Assembly (NCBI RefSeq): GCF_006782915.1
Contig: NZ_VCNP01000054.1
Location: 1 to 64,000 of the forward strand
DNA: 64,000 bases
Source of the DNA: Streptomyces calvus
GTDB lineage: Bacteria > Actinomycetota > Actinomycetes > Streptomycetales > Streptomycetaceae
Reading direction: 5' to 3'
Program-made: the position numbers and the translations under genes
The notes under the pieces: generated by a model
What the model was told of the DNA's origin: nothing
Seen by the model: only the letters and a program-made list of their open reading frames with translations
Databases searched by the model: none
In this document: in pieces, positions 1 through 9,756 of the stretch
How the letters are laid out: each line of letters opens with the position of its first letter
Position numbering within the stretch: the first letter of the stretch is position 1

Positions 1-717
1 CTAGTCCTCGCCGAGGTAGGCCTTGCGGACGGACTCGTCGTGCAGCAGCTCCTGCCCGGAACCGGACAGGACGATCTTGCCGACCTCCATCACGTGCGCG
101 TGGTCCGCCAGGGAGAGCGCGGCCTGGGCGTTCTGCTCGATGAGCAGGATGGTGGTGCCCTGGTCCTTGAGCTCCTTGATGGTCGCCATGATCTTCTGCA
201 TCATGATCGGCGACAGGCCCATGGAGGGCTCGTCGAGCATGAGCAGCTTGGGCCGCGACATCAGGGCCCGGCCCATGGCGAGCATCTGCTGCTCGCCGCC
301 GGAGAGCGTGCCCGCGGCCTGCTTGCTGCGCTCCCCGAGGATGGGGAAGAGCTCGTAGGCGCGCCGGATGTCCTTCTCGATGCCGTCCTTGTCGTTGCGG
401 AGGAAGGCGCCGAGCCGGAGGTTGTCCTCGATGGTCATCCGGGGGAAGATGTGCCGCCCCTCGGGGGAGTGGGCGAGCCCCAGCGACACGATCTTGTGCG
501 CGGGGATCTTCTTCAGCGACTGCCCGTCGAACCTGATGTCGCCGGAGACCGGCTGGAGCAGCCCGGACAGCGTCCTGAGCGTGGTGGTCTTGCCGGCGCC
601 GTTGGTGCCGATGAGGGTGACGACCTCGCCCGCGTCGACGGTGAACGAGATGCCCTTGACGGCCTCGATCTTGCCGTAGGCGACCCTGAGGTCCTCGACC
701 TCCAGCAGTGCGGTCAC
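1..717 (-). CDS. livF: Branched-chain amino acid ABC transporter, ATP-binding protein LivF
   Basis: This is the second ATPase of a LIV-type importer and powers uptake of leucine, isoleucine, valine or related substrates at the inner face of the membrane. The 238-residue length is normal for LivF. Visible motifs are Walker A GTNGAGKT (residues 37-44), the ABC signature LSGGEQQ (138-144) and Walker B LLMLDEP (158-164). The start ATG overlaps the livG stop by four bases (ATGA), so translation is probably coupled. The stop codon is the first three bases of the window, so the gene is complete. It is the last gene of the livKHMGF operon seen here. The LivF family is clear; the exact substrate is inferred from the family only. 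Confidence 0.95.
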   Translation of the reverse strand: MTALLEVEDLRVAYGKIEAVKGISFTVDAGEVVTLIGTNGAGKTTTLRTLSGLLQPVSGDIRFDGQSLKKIPAHKIVSLGLAHSPEGRHIFPRMTIEDNLRLGAFLRNDKDGIEKDIRRAYELFPILGERSKQAAGTLSGGEQQMLAMGRALMSRPKLLMLDEPSMGLSPIMMQKIMATIKELKDQGTTILLIEQNAQAALSLADHAHVMEVGKIVLSGSGQELLHDESVRKAYLGED

Positions 718-1586
718 TTGTCGTCCCCTTCTGTGGTGCTGTGCGCCTCGGCCGCCTCGACCTCGGCGGCCTCCTCCTGGCCCGGCGCTCCTTCGAAGGG
801 GGTGCCGAGGTAGGCGGCGATGACGCGCTCGTCGGCCTGGACGACCTCGGCGGGTCCCTCGACGATCTTCTCGCCCTGGACGAGTACGGCGACCCGGTCG
901 CAGAGGTTCATGATGAACCGGATGTCGTGCTCGATGACCAGGACGGCGATGCCCTTGTCGCGGATGGCGAAGATCAGCTCTTCGGCCGCGCGGGTCTCCT
1001 GCGGGTTCATGCCCGCGGTGGGCTCGTCCAGCAGGAGCAGGCCGGGTTCGCTGGCCAGCGCCCGGGCGATCTCCAGCTTGCGCTGCTCGCCGTAGGGCAG
1101 GTTGCGGGCCAGGTGGTCGGCCTTGGCGGCGAGACCGGTGAACTCCAGGAGTTCCATGGCCCGTTCGCGGGACTCCTGCTCGGCCCGCTTGAAGCCGGGC
1201 AGCCGCAGCAGGGCCGACCAGAGGCCCTCCTTGGTGCGGGTGTGCCGTCCGACGAGCACGTTCTCCAGAACCGTCATGTTGGCGAAGAGCCGGATGTTCT
1301 GGAAGGTGCGGGCGATGCCGGCCTGGGTGACCAGGTGCGGCTTGGGCGGCAGCACGGTGCCCTTGTACGCGACCTTCCCCTCGGTGGGGACGTACAGGCC
1401 GGTGAGGCAGTTGAAGAAGGTGGTCTTCCCGGCGCCGTTGGGACCGATCAGACCGACGATCTCGCCGCTGTTGACGACGAGGTCGACCGAGCGCACGGCG
1501 GTGAGGCCGCCGAACCGCATGGTGACGTCGCTGGCGTCGAGGACCGTCGTGGTGGTGGGTGCGGTGGTGGTCGTCATGAGGGTCAC
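714..1586 (-). CDS. livG: Branched-chain amino acid ABC transporter, ATP-binding protein LivG
   Basis: This is the first ATPase of the LIV-type importer. Walker A GPNGAGKT lies at residues 48-55. The signature region reads NLPYGEQRKLEIARAL, the degenerate form typical of LivG, and is followed by LLLLDEP. At 290 residues it is slightly longer than usual because of a threonine-rich N-terminus and an acidic C-terminal tail (EEAAEVEAAEA). The chosen start is the GTG at 1586, which overlaps the livM stop as GTGA; an in-frame ATG at 1577 is the alternative. It works as a heterodimer with LivF on the LivH/LivM membrane pair. Confidence 0.94.
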   Translation of the reverse strand: MTLMTTTTAPTTTTVLDASDVTMRFGGLTAVRSVDLVVNSGEIVGLIGPNGAGKTTFFNCLTGLYVPTEGKVAYKGTVLPPKPHLVTQAGIARTFQNIRLFANMTVLENVLVGRHTRTKEGLWSALLRLPGFKRAEQESRERAMELLEFTGLAAKADHLARNLPYGEQRKLEIARALASEPGLLLLDEPTAGMNPQETRAAEELIFAIRDKGIAVLVIEHDIRFIMNLCDRVAVLVQGEKIVEGPAEVVQADERVIAAYLGTPFEGAPGQEEAAEVEAAEAHSTTEGDDK

Positions 1587-3421
1587 GCCCCTGCCTTCGC
1601 GACGCCGGTCGCGCCGTCGGGGAGCGGCTTGTCGTCCGGTACGTCGAGCTGTCCGGTGTCGTGGAACTCGAGCTGCTTCCTGCGGTCGGCGACCAGGCCC
1701 TCGGGGCGGAAGCGCATCAGGAGCATGAGCGCGGCGCCGAAGAGGAGCAGCTGGTACTCCGCCATGAACTGGAGCTTGGCCGGGATCAGGTAGAGCAGCG
1801 CGGCGCCGATCAGCGGGCCGCTGATGGTGCCCATGCCGCCGAGGATGACGGCGGCGAGCAGGAAGGCCGAGTTGGGCGGCACGGAGCCGGCGAACTGGTA
1901 CTGCTCGGGGGTGACGCTGTAGGACACGTGGGCCTGCACGGTGCCGGCGAGGCCGGCCAGGCAGGCGCCGAGCGCGAACGCGAGGAGCTTGAGGCGGAAG
2001 CCGTTGATGCCCATGGCGGTGGCGGCGGTCTCGTCCTCGCGGATGGCGACCCAGGCGCGGCCGATGCGGGACTCCGCGGAGCGGCGGAAGACCAGCACGA
2101 CGATCGCCGTGAACAGCAGCATCAGCAGGTAGTAGTTGCCGGAGCGGGTGAGCTCGTGGCCGAGGACGTTGTGCGGCAGGCCCAGGTTGAAGCCGAAGAT
2201 CTCCAGGTCGGGGATGTTCGGGATGCCGTTGGAGCCGTTGGTGACGTCCGGTCCGCTGTTGCCGTTCAGGTTGTTCATGGTGATGCGGAAGATCTCACCG
2301 AAGCCGAGCGTCACGATGGCGAGGTAGTCGCCGCGCAGCCGCAGGGTCGGGGCGCCGATCACCACGCCGAAGACCAGCGAGGCGAGCGCGCCGGTGAGGA
2401 CGGCCGCCCAGAACGGGAAGTGCACGCCGATGCTCGACTGCGGGGAGCCGGACACCAGGGCGGCGGCGTAGGCGCCGACGCCGAGGAAGGCGACGTAACC
2501 GAGGTCGAGGAGGCCGGCGAGGCCGACGACGACGTTGAGGCCCAGGGCGACCGTGGCGAAGATGAGGATGTTCGCGCCGATGAGGGCGAACTGGTCGTTG
2601 CTCTGGGTGAACGGGAAGCAGATCGCGGCGACGAAGGCGGCCGCGAGCGTGACGTTGCGGTGCTTGGCGGTGAGCGCCGAGAGCCGCTTGAGCAGTCCGG
2701 CGCGGGTGACGGCGGTGAAGCCGAACCCGGCGGTGATCAGGAAGCCGACGAACAGCTCGGAGTACTCGGTGCCGATGCCGTACGCGAAGACGTACAGGCC
2801 GGCACCGAAACCGGCGGCGATGATCAGGATCTCGGCCCAGGAGGGCAGCTCCTCGGCGCGGCCGGGCTCGGGGGCGGTGAGGGAGTGGCGGAACCGGCCC
2901 CACGGTCCGGGCCGGCCCGCGTCCTTGTCGTACGGCTGGTCGACCGGGAGGCCCAGGGCGCCGACGACGGCGACGAGGGAGCCGATGCCGGAGACCCAGG
3001 CGCCGGGTTCGAGGTTGACCAGGCCGCCGAGTTCCTGGCTGATGGCGCCCATGGTGTAGCCGGTGGTGCCGAGGACGCCGAGGGCGCTCAGCACGACCGG
3101 GCTGTTGGTGCCGCCGGGCGTGAGCCAGCCAAGGCCCCGGATGCCGTAGCCGGAGAGGGCGAACAGCAGGGTGAGCGCGGCTCCGACGAGGGTGAGGACC
3201 TGCAGGCCGCCCGGGTAGCCGGTGACGGTGAGGTTGCCGGGGAACTCGTCGGTCCAGGTCCAGGCGAGGAAGGTGCCGACGAGGGCGAGGGCCGAGCCGG
3301 CGACGGTGATCGCGCGTGCCGCGGCGTGCGGCAGCGGGACGAGCGGGGTGGCCGGTGCGGTGTCCGCCTTGGCGGTGGCGGTGCCGTCGGTGGTGGGAGT
3401 CTTGGTCGTCATGGGTATCAC
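1583..3421 (-). CDS. livM: Branched-chain amino acid ABC transporter, permease LivM (long form)
   Basis: This is a membrane subunit of the LIV importer. The C-terminal 320 residues form the LivM permease domain (GLNVVVGLAGLLDLGYVAF, then RLRGDYLAIVTLGFGEI and the cytoplasmic-loop segment RIGRAWVAIREDE). The N-terminal half adds several extra hydrophobic segments, giving about 612 residues against 300-430 for a plain LivM; such long forms are familiar in actinomycetes. I place the start at GTG 3421 because it overlaps the livH stop as GTGA, the same junction used at livM-livG; ATG at 3412 is the alternative. A longer open frame upstream is only a shadow of livH. Confidence 0.92.
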   Translation of the reverse strand: MIPMTTKTPTTDGTATAKADTAPATPLVPLPHAAARAITVAGSALALVGTFLAWTWTDEFPGNLTVTGYPGGLQVLTLVGAALTLLFALSGYGIRGLGWLTPGGTNSPVVLSALGVLGTTGYTMGAISQELGGLVNLEPGAWVSGIGSLVAVVGALGLPVDQPYDKDAGRPGPWGRFRHSLTAPEPGRAEELPSWAEILIIAAGFGAGLYVFAYGIGTEYSELFVGFLITAGFGFTAVTRAGLLKRLSALTAKHRNVTLAAAFVAAICFPFTQSNDQFALIGANILIFATVALGLNVVVGLAGLLDLGYVAFLGVGAYAAALVSGSPQSSIGVHFPFWAAVLTGALASLVFGVVIGAPTLRLRGDYLAIVTLGFGEIFRITMNNLNGNSGPDVTNGSNGIPNIPDLEIFGFNLGLPHNVLGHELTRSGNYYLLMLLFTAIVVLVFRRSAESRIGRAWVAIREDETAATAMGINGFRLKLLAFALGACLAGLAGTVQAHVSYSVTPEQYQFAGSVPPNSAFLLAAVILGGMGTISGPLIGAALLYLIPAKLQFMAEYQLLLFGAALMLLMRFRPEGLVADRRKQLEFHDTGQLDVPDDKPLPDGATGVAKAGA

Positions 3422-4347
3422 GCCCGATCCGCGACGCGTTCGCCGAGCAGGCCCTGTGGCCGGAAGAGCAGGACCAGGATGAGCAGGCTGAACGCCCACA
3501 CGTCCTTCCACGCGCCGCCGCCGAAGAGGTCCATGCCGGGGACGTTGGCGATGTAGCCGGTGGCGAGGGCCTCGGCGACGCCGAGGACGATGCCGCCGAG
3601 CATGGCGCCGTAGATGTTGCCGATGCCGCCGAGGACGGCGGCGGTGAAGGCCTTGAGGCCCATCAGGAAGCCCATGCGGAAGCCGACCTGGCCGTTCTTC
3701 AGGCCGTAGGCGACGGCCGCGACGGCGGCGAACGCGGCACCGATGGCGAAGGCCATGACGATGATGCGGTCGGTGTTGACGCCCATCAGCTTGGCGGTGT
3801 CGGGGTCCTGGGCGGTGGCCTGCATGCCGCGGCCGGAGCGGGTCTTGGACACGAAGAGGCCGAGGGCGACCATGCACAGCGGGGCGGCGATGATGACGAA
3901 GAGGTCACCGCGCTGGACGGTGGCGCCGAGGATGTCGATGGGCTCGCCCTGGAACTGCGGGAAGGAGCGGTCCTTCTTCGCCTCCGGGTACCACATCCAC
4001 ACGATCTGCTGGAGCACGATGGACAGGCCGATGGCGGTGATCAGCGGTGCCAGCCGTGGTGCGTTGCGCAGCGGCCGGTAGGCGAAGCGCTCGGCCGCGG
4101 TGGCGAACGCCACCGAGACGACGACGCCGCCGAGGATCATGAGGGGTATGGCGGCTCCGAGGGCGAAGCCGTCGGGGAGTATCAGGAAGACGGTGAGGGC
4201 CCCGAAGCCCCCGACCATGAAGATCTCGCCGTGGGCGAAGTTGATGAGCTGGACGATGCCGTAGACCATCGTGTAGCCGATCGCGATGAGTCCGTACATC
4301 GCGCCGAGGATGAGTCCATTGGCCAGCTGTTGCGGCAGTTCGTTCAC
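3418..4347 (-). CDS. livH: Branched-chain amino acid ABC transporter, permease LivH
   Basis: This 309-residue inner-membrane permease pairs with LivM. It opens with the typical LivH N-terminus (QQLANGLILGAMYGLIAIGYT) and VYGIVQLINFAHGEIFMVG, and carries the conserved late segment KAFTAAVLGGIGNIYGAMLGG. Multiple hydrophobic helices run along its length. It follows livK after a 113-base gap that contains a strong stem-loop, and overlaps livM by four bases. This gene starts the membrane and ATPase part of the operon, so its expression probably depends on read-through past that stem-loop. Confidence 0.95.
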   Translation of the reverse strand: MNELPQQLANGLILGAMYGLIAIGYTMVYGIVQLINFAHGEIFMVGGFGALTVFLILPDGFALGAAIPLMILGGVVVSVAFATAAERFAYRPLRNAPRLAPLITAIGLSIVLQQIVWMWYPEAKKDRSFPQFQGEPIDILGATVQRGDLFVIIAAPLCMVALGLFVSKTRSGRGMQATAQDPDTAKLMGVNTDRIIVMAFAIGAAFAAVAAVAYGLKNGQVGFRMGFLMGLKAFTAAVLGGIGNIYGAMLGGIVLGVAEALATGYIANVPGMDLFGGGAWKDVWAFSLLILVLLFRPQGLLGERVADRA

Positions 4348-4380
4348 CGCAGGGCCTCCGTGGAGTGGTTCGGATACGGC

Positions 4381-4416
4381 GCCGCGCGGGAGCGCTGGTG
4401 GGCGCTCCCGCGCGGC
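4381..4416 (-). terminator. Stem-loop between livK and livH, likely attenuator
   Basis: A perfect 15-base inverted repeat (4381-4395 and 4402-4416) with a six-base loop lies in the livK-livH gap. There is no T-run after it. In binding-protein-dependent importers such a hairpin commonly stabilises or partly terminates the message so that the binding protein is made in excess; that role is inferred here. Confidence 0.7.
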
Positions 4417-4460
4417 CTGGGATCAATGTGTGAGGGGAGTGTCCTCTGTGTGTCCCTCGG

Positions 4461-5693
4461 TCAGTCCACCTTGGGCGAGGCGCTGTACTCGGGCGCCCAG
4501 GCGTTGTTCTTGATCTTGTAGGCGGTCATCAGGGTGTTCGTGGTGTCACCGAACTCGTCGAAGGAGATGGTGCCGGTGACGCCGTCGAACTTGACCTTGC
4601 TCATCGCGTCGAGGACGGCCTTGCGGGCGTCGGACGGGACCTTGCCGTCGTTGCCCTCGACGGCCAGCTTCACGGCCTCGATGATCGACCAGGTGGCGTC
4701 GTAGGTGAGGCCGCCGTACGCCTCGTAGGGGTCCTCGAAGCCCTCGGCCTTGTAGTTCTCGATGAACTCCTTGGCGGACGGCAGCTGCTCGACCGGCTTG
4801 CCCACGGAGGTGGCGAGGTCGCCCTCGGCCTTCTTGTTCAGCTTCGGGAACTCGCCGGAGTAGATGCCGTCGCCGCCCATGAGCGGGATGTTCTGGCCGC
4901 TGTCCTTGAGCTGCTGGCTCAGCGGGGCGGCGGCCGGGTACTCGCCGCCGTAGTAGAGGGCCTCGGCGCCGGTCTTCTTGATCTTGGCGACGACGGCGTT
5001 GAAGTCGCGGTCGTCGGGGTTGATGTGGTCGTTGCCGACGATCTTGCCGCCGAGCTTGGTGAAGTTCGTCTTGAAGGAGGCGGCCAGGCCCGCGCCGTAG
5101 GTCTTCTGGTCGTCGATCAGGTAGACCTTCTTCTTGCCGGCCTTGGTGTACAGGTACTCGGCGGCGAAGGCACCCTGGATCTCGTCCGTGGTGGCGGTGC
5201 GGAAGAACGTCTTGAACTGGCGGACCGAGTCGCCGGTCTTCCAGCCGTCGCCCTGGGTCAGCTCGGTGCCGGTGTTGGCCGGGGACACCTGGACCAGGCC
5301 GGCGTCGTTGAACGGCTTCTGCATCTGCTGGGAGACGCTGGAGTTCAGCGGGCCGACGACGCCGAGGACGTCCTTGTTGCTGATGAACTTCTGGGCGTTC
5401 TGCTGGCCGACGGAGGGCTGGGCCTGGTCGTCGAGCGGTTCGAGCTTGAACTCGACGCCGTCGACGAACCCGTCCTTGTTGGCGGTCTTCACCGCGAGCT
5501 CGGCGGAGTTGCGCATGCCGAGGCCGAGGGCCGAGAGGTCGCCGGTCAGCGGGGCGTCGATGCCGATCACAACAGTGGTCTTGTCGCCGCCGCCACTGCC
5601 GTTGCTGCTGTCGTCGCGCGACCCGCATGCGGTGAGCGTGAGCGAGCCCGCCGCGAGTGCCGCGGTGAGGGCGATGAGCGAACGTTGACGCAC
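4461..5693 (-). CDS. livK: Branched-chain amino acid ABC transporter, substrate-binding lipoprotein LivK
   Basis: This is the extracellular binding protein of the LIV importer, a type I periplasmic-binding fold (Peripla_BP_6). The start is GTG 5693, preceded by GGAAAGGA at good spacing, giving 410 residues. The N-terminus is a lipoprotein signal peptide: charged RQR, a hydrophobic stretch and the lipobox LTAC, so the mature protein is anchored by Cys in the outer membrane leaflet. A Ser/Gly-rich linker follows. The binding domain shows VVIGIDAPLTGDLSALG near its start and GVVGPLNSSVSQQ. It heads the operon. The longer open frame upstream adds residues with no signal-peptide character and is rejected. 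Confidence 0.95.
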   Translation of the reverse strand: MRQRSLIALTAALAAGSLTLTACGSRDDSSNGSGGGDKTTVVIGIDAPLTGDLSALGLGMRNSAELAVKTANKDGFVDGVEFKLEPLDDQAQPSVGQQNAQKFISNKDVLGVVGPLNSSVSQQMQKPFNDAGLVQVSPANTGTELTQGDGWKTGDSVRQFKTFFRTATTDEIQGAFAAEYLYTKAGKKKVYLIDDQKTYGAGLAASFKTNFTKLGGKIVGNDHINPDDRDFNAVVAKIKKTGAEALYYGGEYPAAAPLSQQLKDSGQNIPLMGGDGIYSGEFPKLNKKAEGDLATSVGKPVEQLPSAKEFIENYKAEGFEDPYEAYGGLTYDATWSIIEAVKLAVEGNDGKVPSDARKAVLDAMSKVKFDGVTGTISFDEFGDTTNTLMTAYKIKNNAWAPEYSASPKVD

Positions 5694-5765
5694 GATCCAG
5701 TCCTTTCCCCTGACAACCGCTCCCCGATGGAAACGGCCGAGTCGAGCGCTGGGCCGACGTGACAA

Positions 5766-6732
5766 TCGGGCGGCGCGGTGACTGGCGGTGACTCTAAGCG
5801 GGTGTAGGGAACGTGGAGGAGGGTCTGGCCAAGGCTGTGACTCTCTTGTTATGACACGACGTATTGCAGAGCGGTACTGACTGGGGGGAACGGCGGAATT
5901 CTCGCCGTTTTGCCCTGTCCGGATGGTGAGAAACCGCAGGACTCGGCAAGGTCGGTTCAGGTGTATCAGGGGTTTTGGTAATGACCGGACGGAAGTGCCG
6001 AAGGTGGTGCGCGGGGCTCGGGGAGGGGCTTCACGGGGCCTGTGGCCCGAAGTCGCGTGGCCGGTGGCTGTATAACGCGCGCATTACGCAGAGTTACGCC
6101 CAGGAAAGGGAGTCCGGCGTTCCGGCGTTCTTCGGTGGTTTCCCTCATTCCGTGCCGGGAGGGGCGCGGGAAAGGGCGGCCGGGGCCGGTGGTGGGCCCC
6201 AGAATTCCATGTAATAGCCACGGAAATTGCGGAATCAGTGATCGATCAAACGGTGAATCCGGAGTTCCGGATTATTGGATCAAGGGCCCTGGCCTGCGGG
6301 TTTCGTGAGTTCCCCGGTGGCTGTCGGGACGGAGCGGCTGTCCGGCGGCCGGCCCGCCGGGTCGGTGCGGGCCGCCCTCCGCCGCGTATACCTGACGGTT
6401 CGTCAACTCACCCGCAGTGGGGTCTTCCGGCGGCCGGCCGGGGAGTGTGCGGCGCTCGGGCGCATCGCACCCGGTCACCGGCGGGTGCGCCGGGGGCGAG
6501 GGGTGTGCGGGGGAGTGGGCGGTCGTGGCCGCCCGCGGCCCAGGGGTTCCCGTCCGTTGCCTGCCCGGACGGGCCGGCCCCGGGGCGCACCCGGAGGTCG
6601 AGCGGGTGAACGCCCGCCCGCGGTACCGCCTTTCGACGGTCGGGCGGCACGGGTTCGCACCGCGATGCCGCGCCCCCAGGTCCAAAGAGGCGTGGCGCGG
6701 GGCGCGGAGGCGCTCCCGCACCACGACGGCCG
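5766..6732. other. Gene-poor region upstream of livK
   Basis: About 970 bases in which I find no convincing gene; all open frames have atypical amino acid content. The part from about 5830 to 6290 looks visibly less GC-rich than the surroundings and should include the livK promoter. It holds small palindromes at 6239-6248 (TGATCGATCA) and 6256-6273 (two 8-base arms separated by two bases). The part from 6300 to 6732 is very GC-rich and contains a direct repeat of TCCGGCGGCCGGCC near 6341 and 6427. Confidence 0.6.
6393..6405. promoter_or_regulatory. TGACG-N3-CGTCA inverted repeat
   Basis: A 5-base inverted repeat with a three-base centre. Palindromes of this form are plausible operators for TetR-type repressors in actinomycetes. 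No gene starts close to it, so it may be a relic or serve a distant gene. The operator role is inference. Confidence 0.35.
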
Positions 6733-7215
6733 TCAGCCCGCGGCCTGTTCCGCGTCGCCGGGCCGCACATCGCGCAGCAGGCAGGTCAGCCGCGCGGTGC
6801 ACACCCGCTTGTCCGCCTCGTCGGTGATGACGATCTCGTACGTCGCCGTGGACCGCCCCCGGTGCACCGGCGTGGCGACACCGGTCACCAGACCGGACCG
6901 GACGCCGCGGTGGTGCGTGCAGTTGAGGTCGACGCCGACCGCGATCTTCGAGCTGCCGCCGTGCAGCATCGACCCCACCGACCCCAGCGTCTCGGCCAGC
7001 ACCGCGGACGCACCGCCGTGCAGCAGGCCGTACGGCTGGGTGTTGCCCTCCACCGGCATGGTGCCGACGACCCGCTCCGGCGACGCCTCCACGATCTGCA
7101 CGCCCATCCGCGTGCCCAGGTGGCCCGCCGAGAACAACGCCTGGAGGTCCACCCCGAGCGCGGCGTACTCGTCGACGACCTCCTGCGGGAACTTCACGTG
7201 CTGCTGCTCTCCCAT
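6733..7215 (-). CDS. PaaI-like hotdog-fold thioesterase
   Basis: A 160-residue acyl-CoA thioesterase of the PaaI/YdiI hotdog group, expected to hydrolyse an aryl- or acyl-CoA in the cytoplasm. The helix motif NTQPYGLLHGGASAVLAETLGS contains the family LHGG and the catalytic acidic residue region. The start is ATG 7215 with GGAG about nine bases upstream; a longer frame from 7251 lacks this signal. It lies 57 bases downstream of the molybdopterin oxidoreductase gene on the same strand, but nothing links the two functionally. The substrate cannot be told from sequence; a menaquinone-pathway role (DHNA-CoA hydrolysis) is one possibility in this family. Confidence 0.85.
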   Translation of the reverse strand: MGEQQHVKFPQEVVDEYAALGVDLQALFSAGHLGTRMGVQIVEASPERVVGTMPVEGNTQPYGLLHGGASAVLAETLGSVGSMLHGGSSKIAVGVDLNCTHHRGVRSGLVTGVATPVHRGRSTATYEIVITDEADKRVCTARLTCLLRDVRPGDAEQAAG

Positions 7216-7272
7216 GGCCCGGCTCCGTTCGCGGTGCGTCCTGATCAACACGGCTGACGGCTGAGCAAACGC

Positions 7273-9591
<2,319 letters not shown>

Positions 9592-9756
9592 CGCGCACTC
9601 CTGTTCGCGTACACATGTGAGGTACGTCTCCGATCCTACGGCGACGGGGGCCGGGCGGACGGAGATCGTGAGGAGAACGTGCGGCGCGGTGCGCGGGGCG
9701 TGCCCGGGCCCGGTGGGCGGGGCCGGGTGTCAGTGGGGCGTGGCAGGATCGGGGGC

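Noticed and set aside
6272..6732. A leftward gene upstream of livK
   Set aside because: The only long frames are continuations of shadow frames from neighbouring genes with Arg/Pro-rich nonsense peptides.
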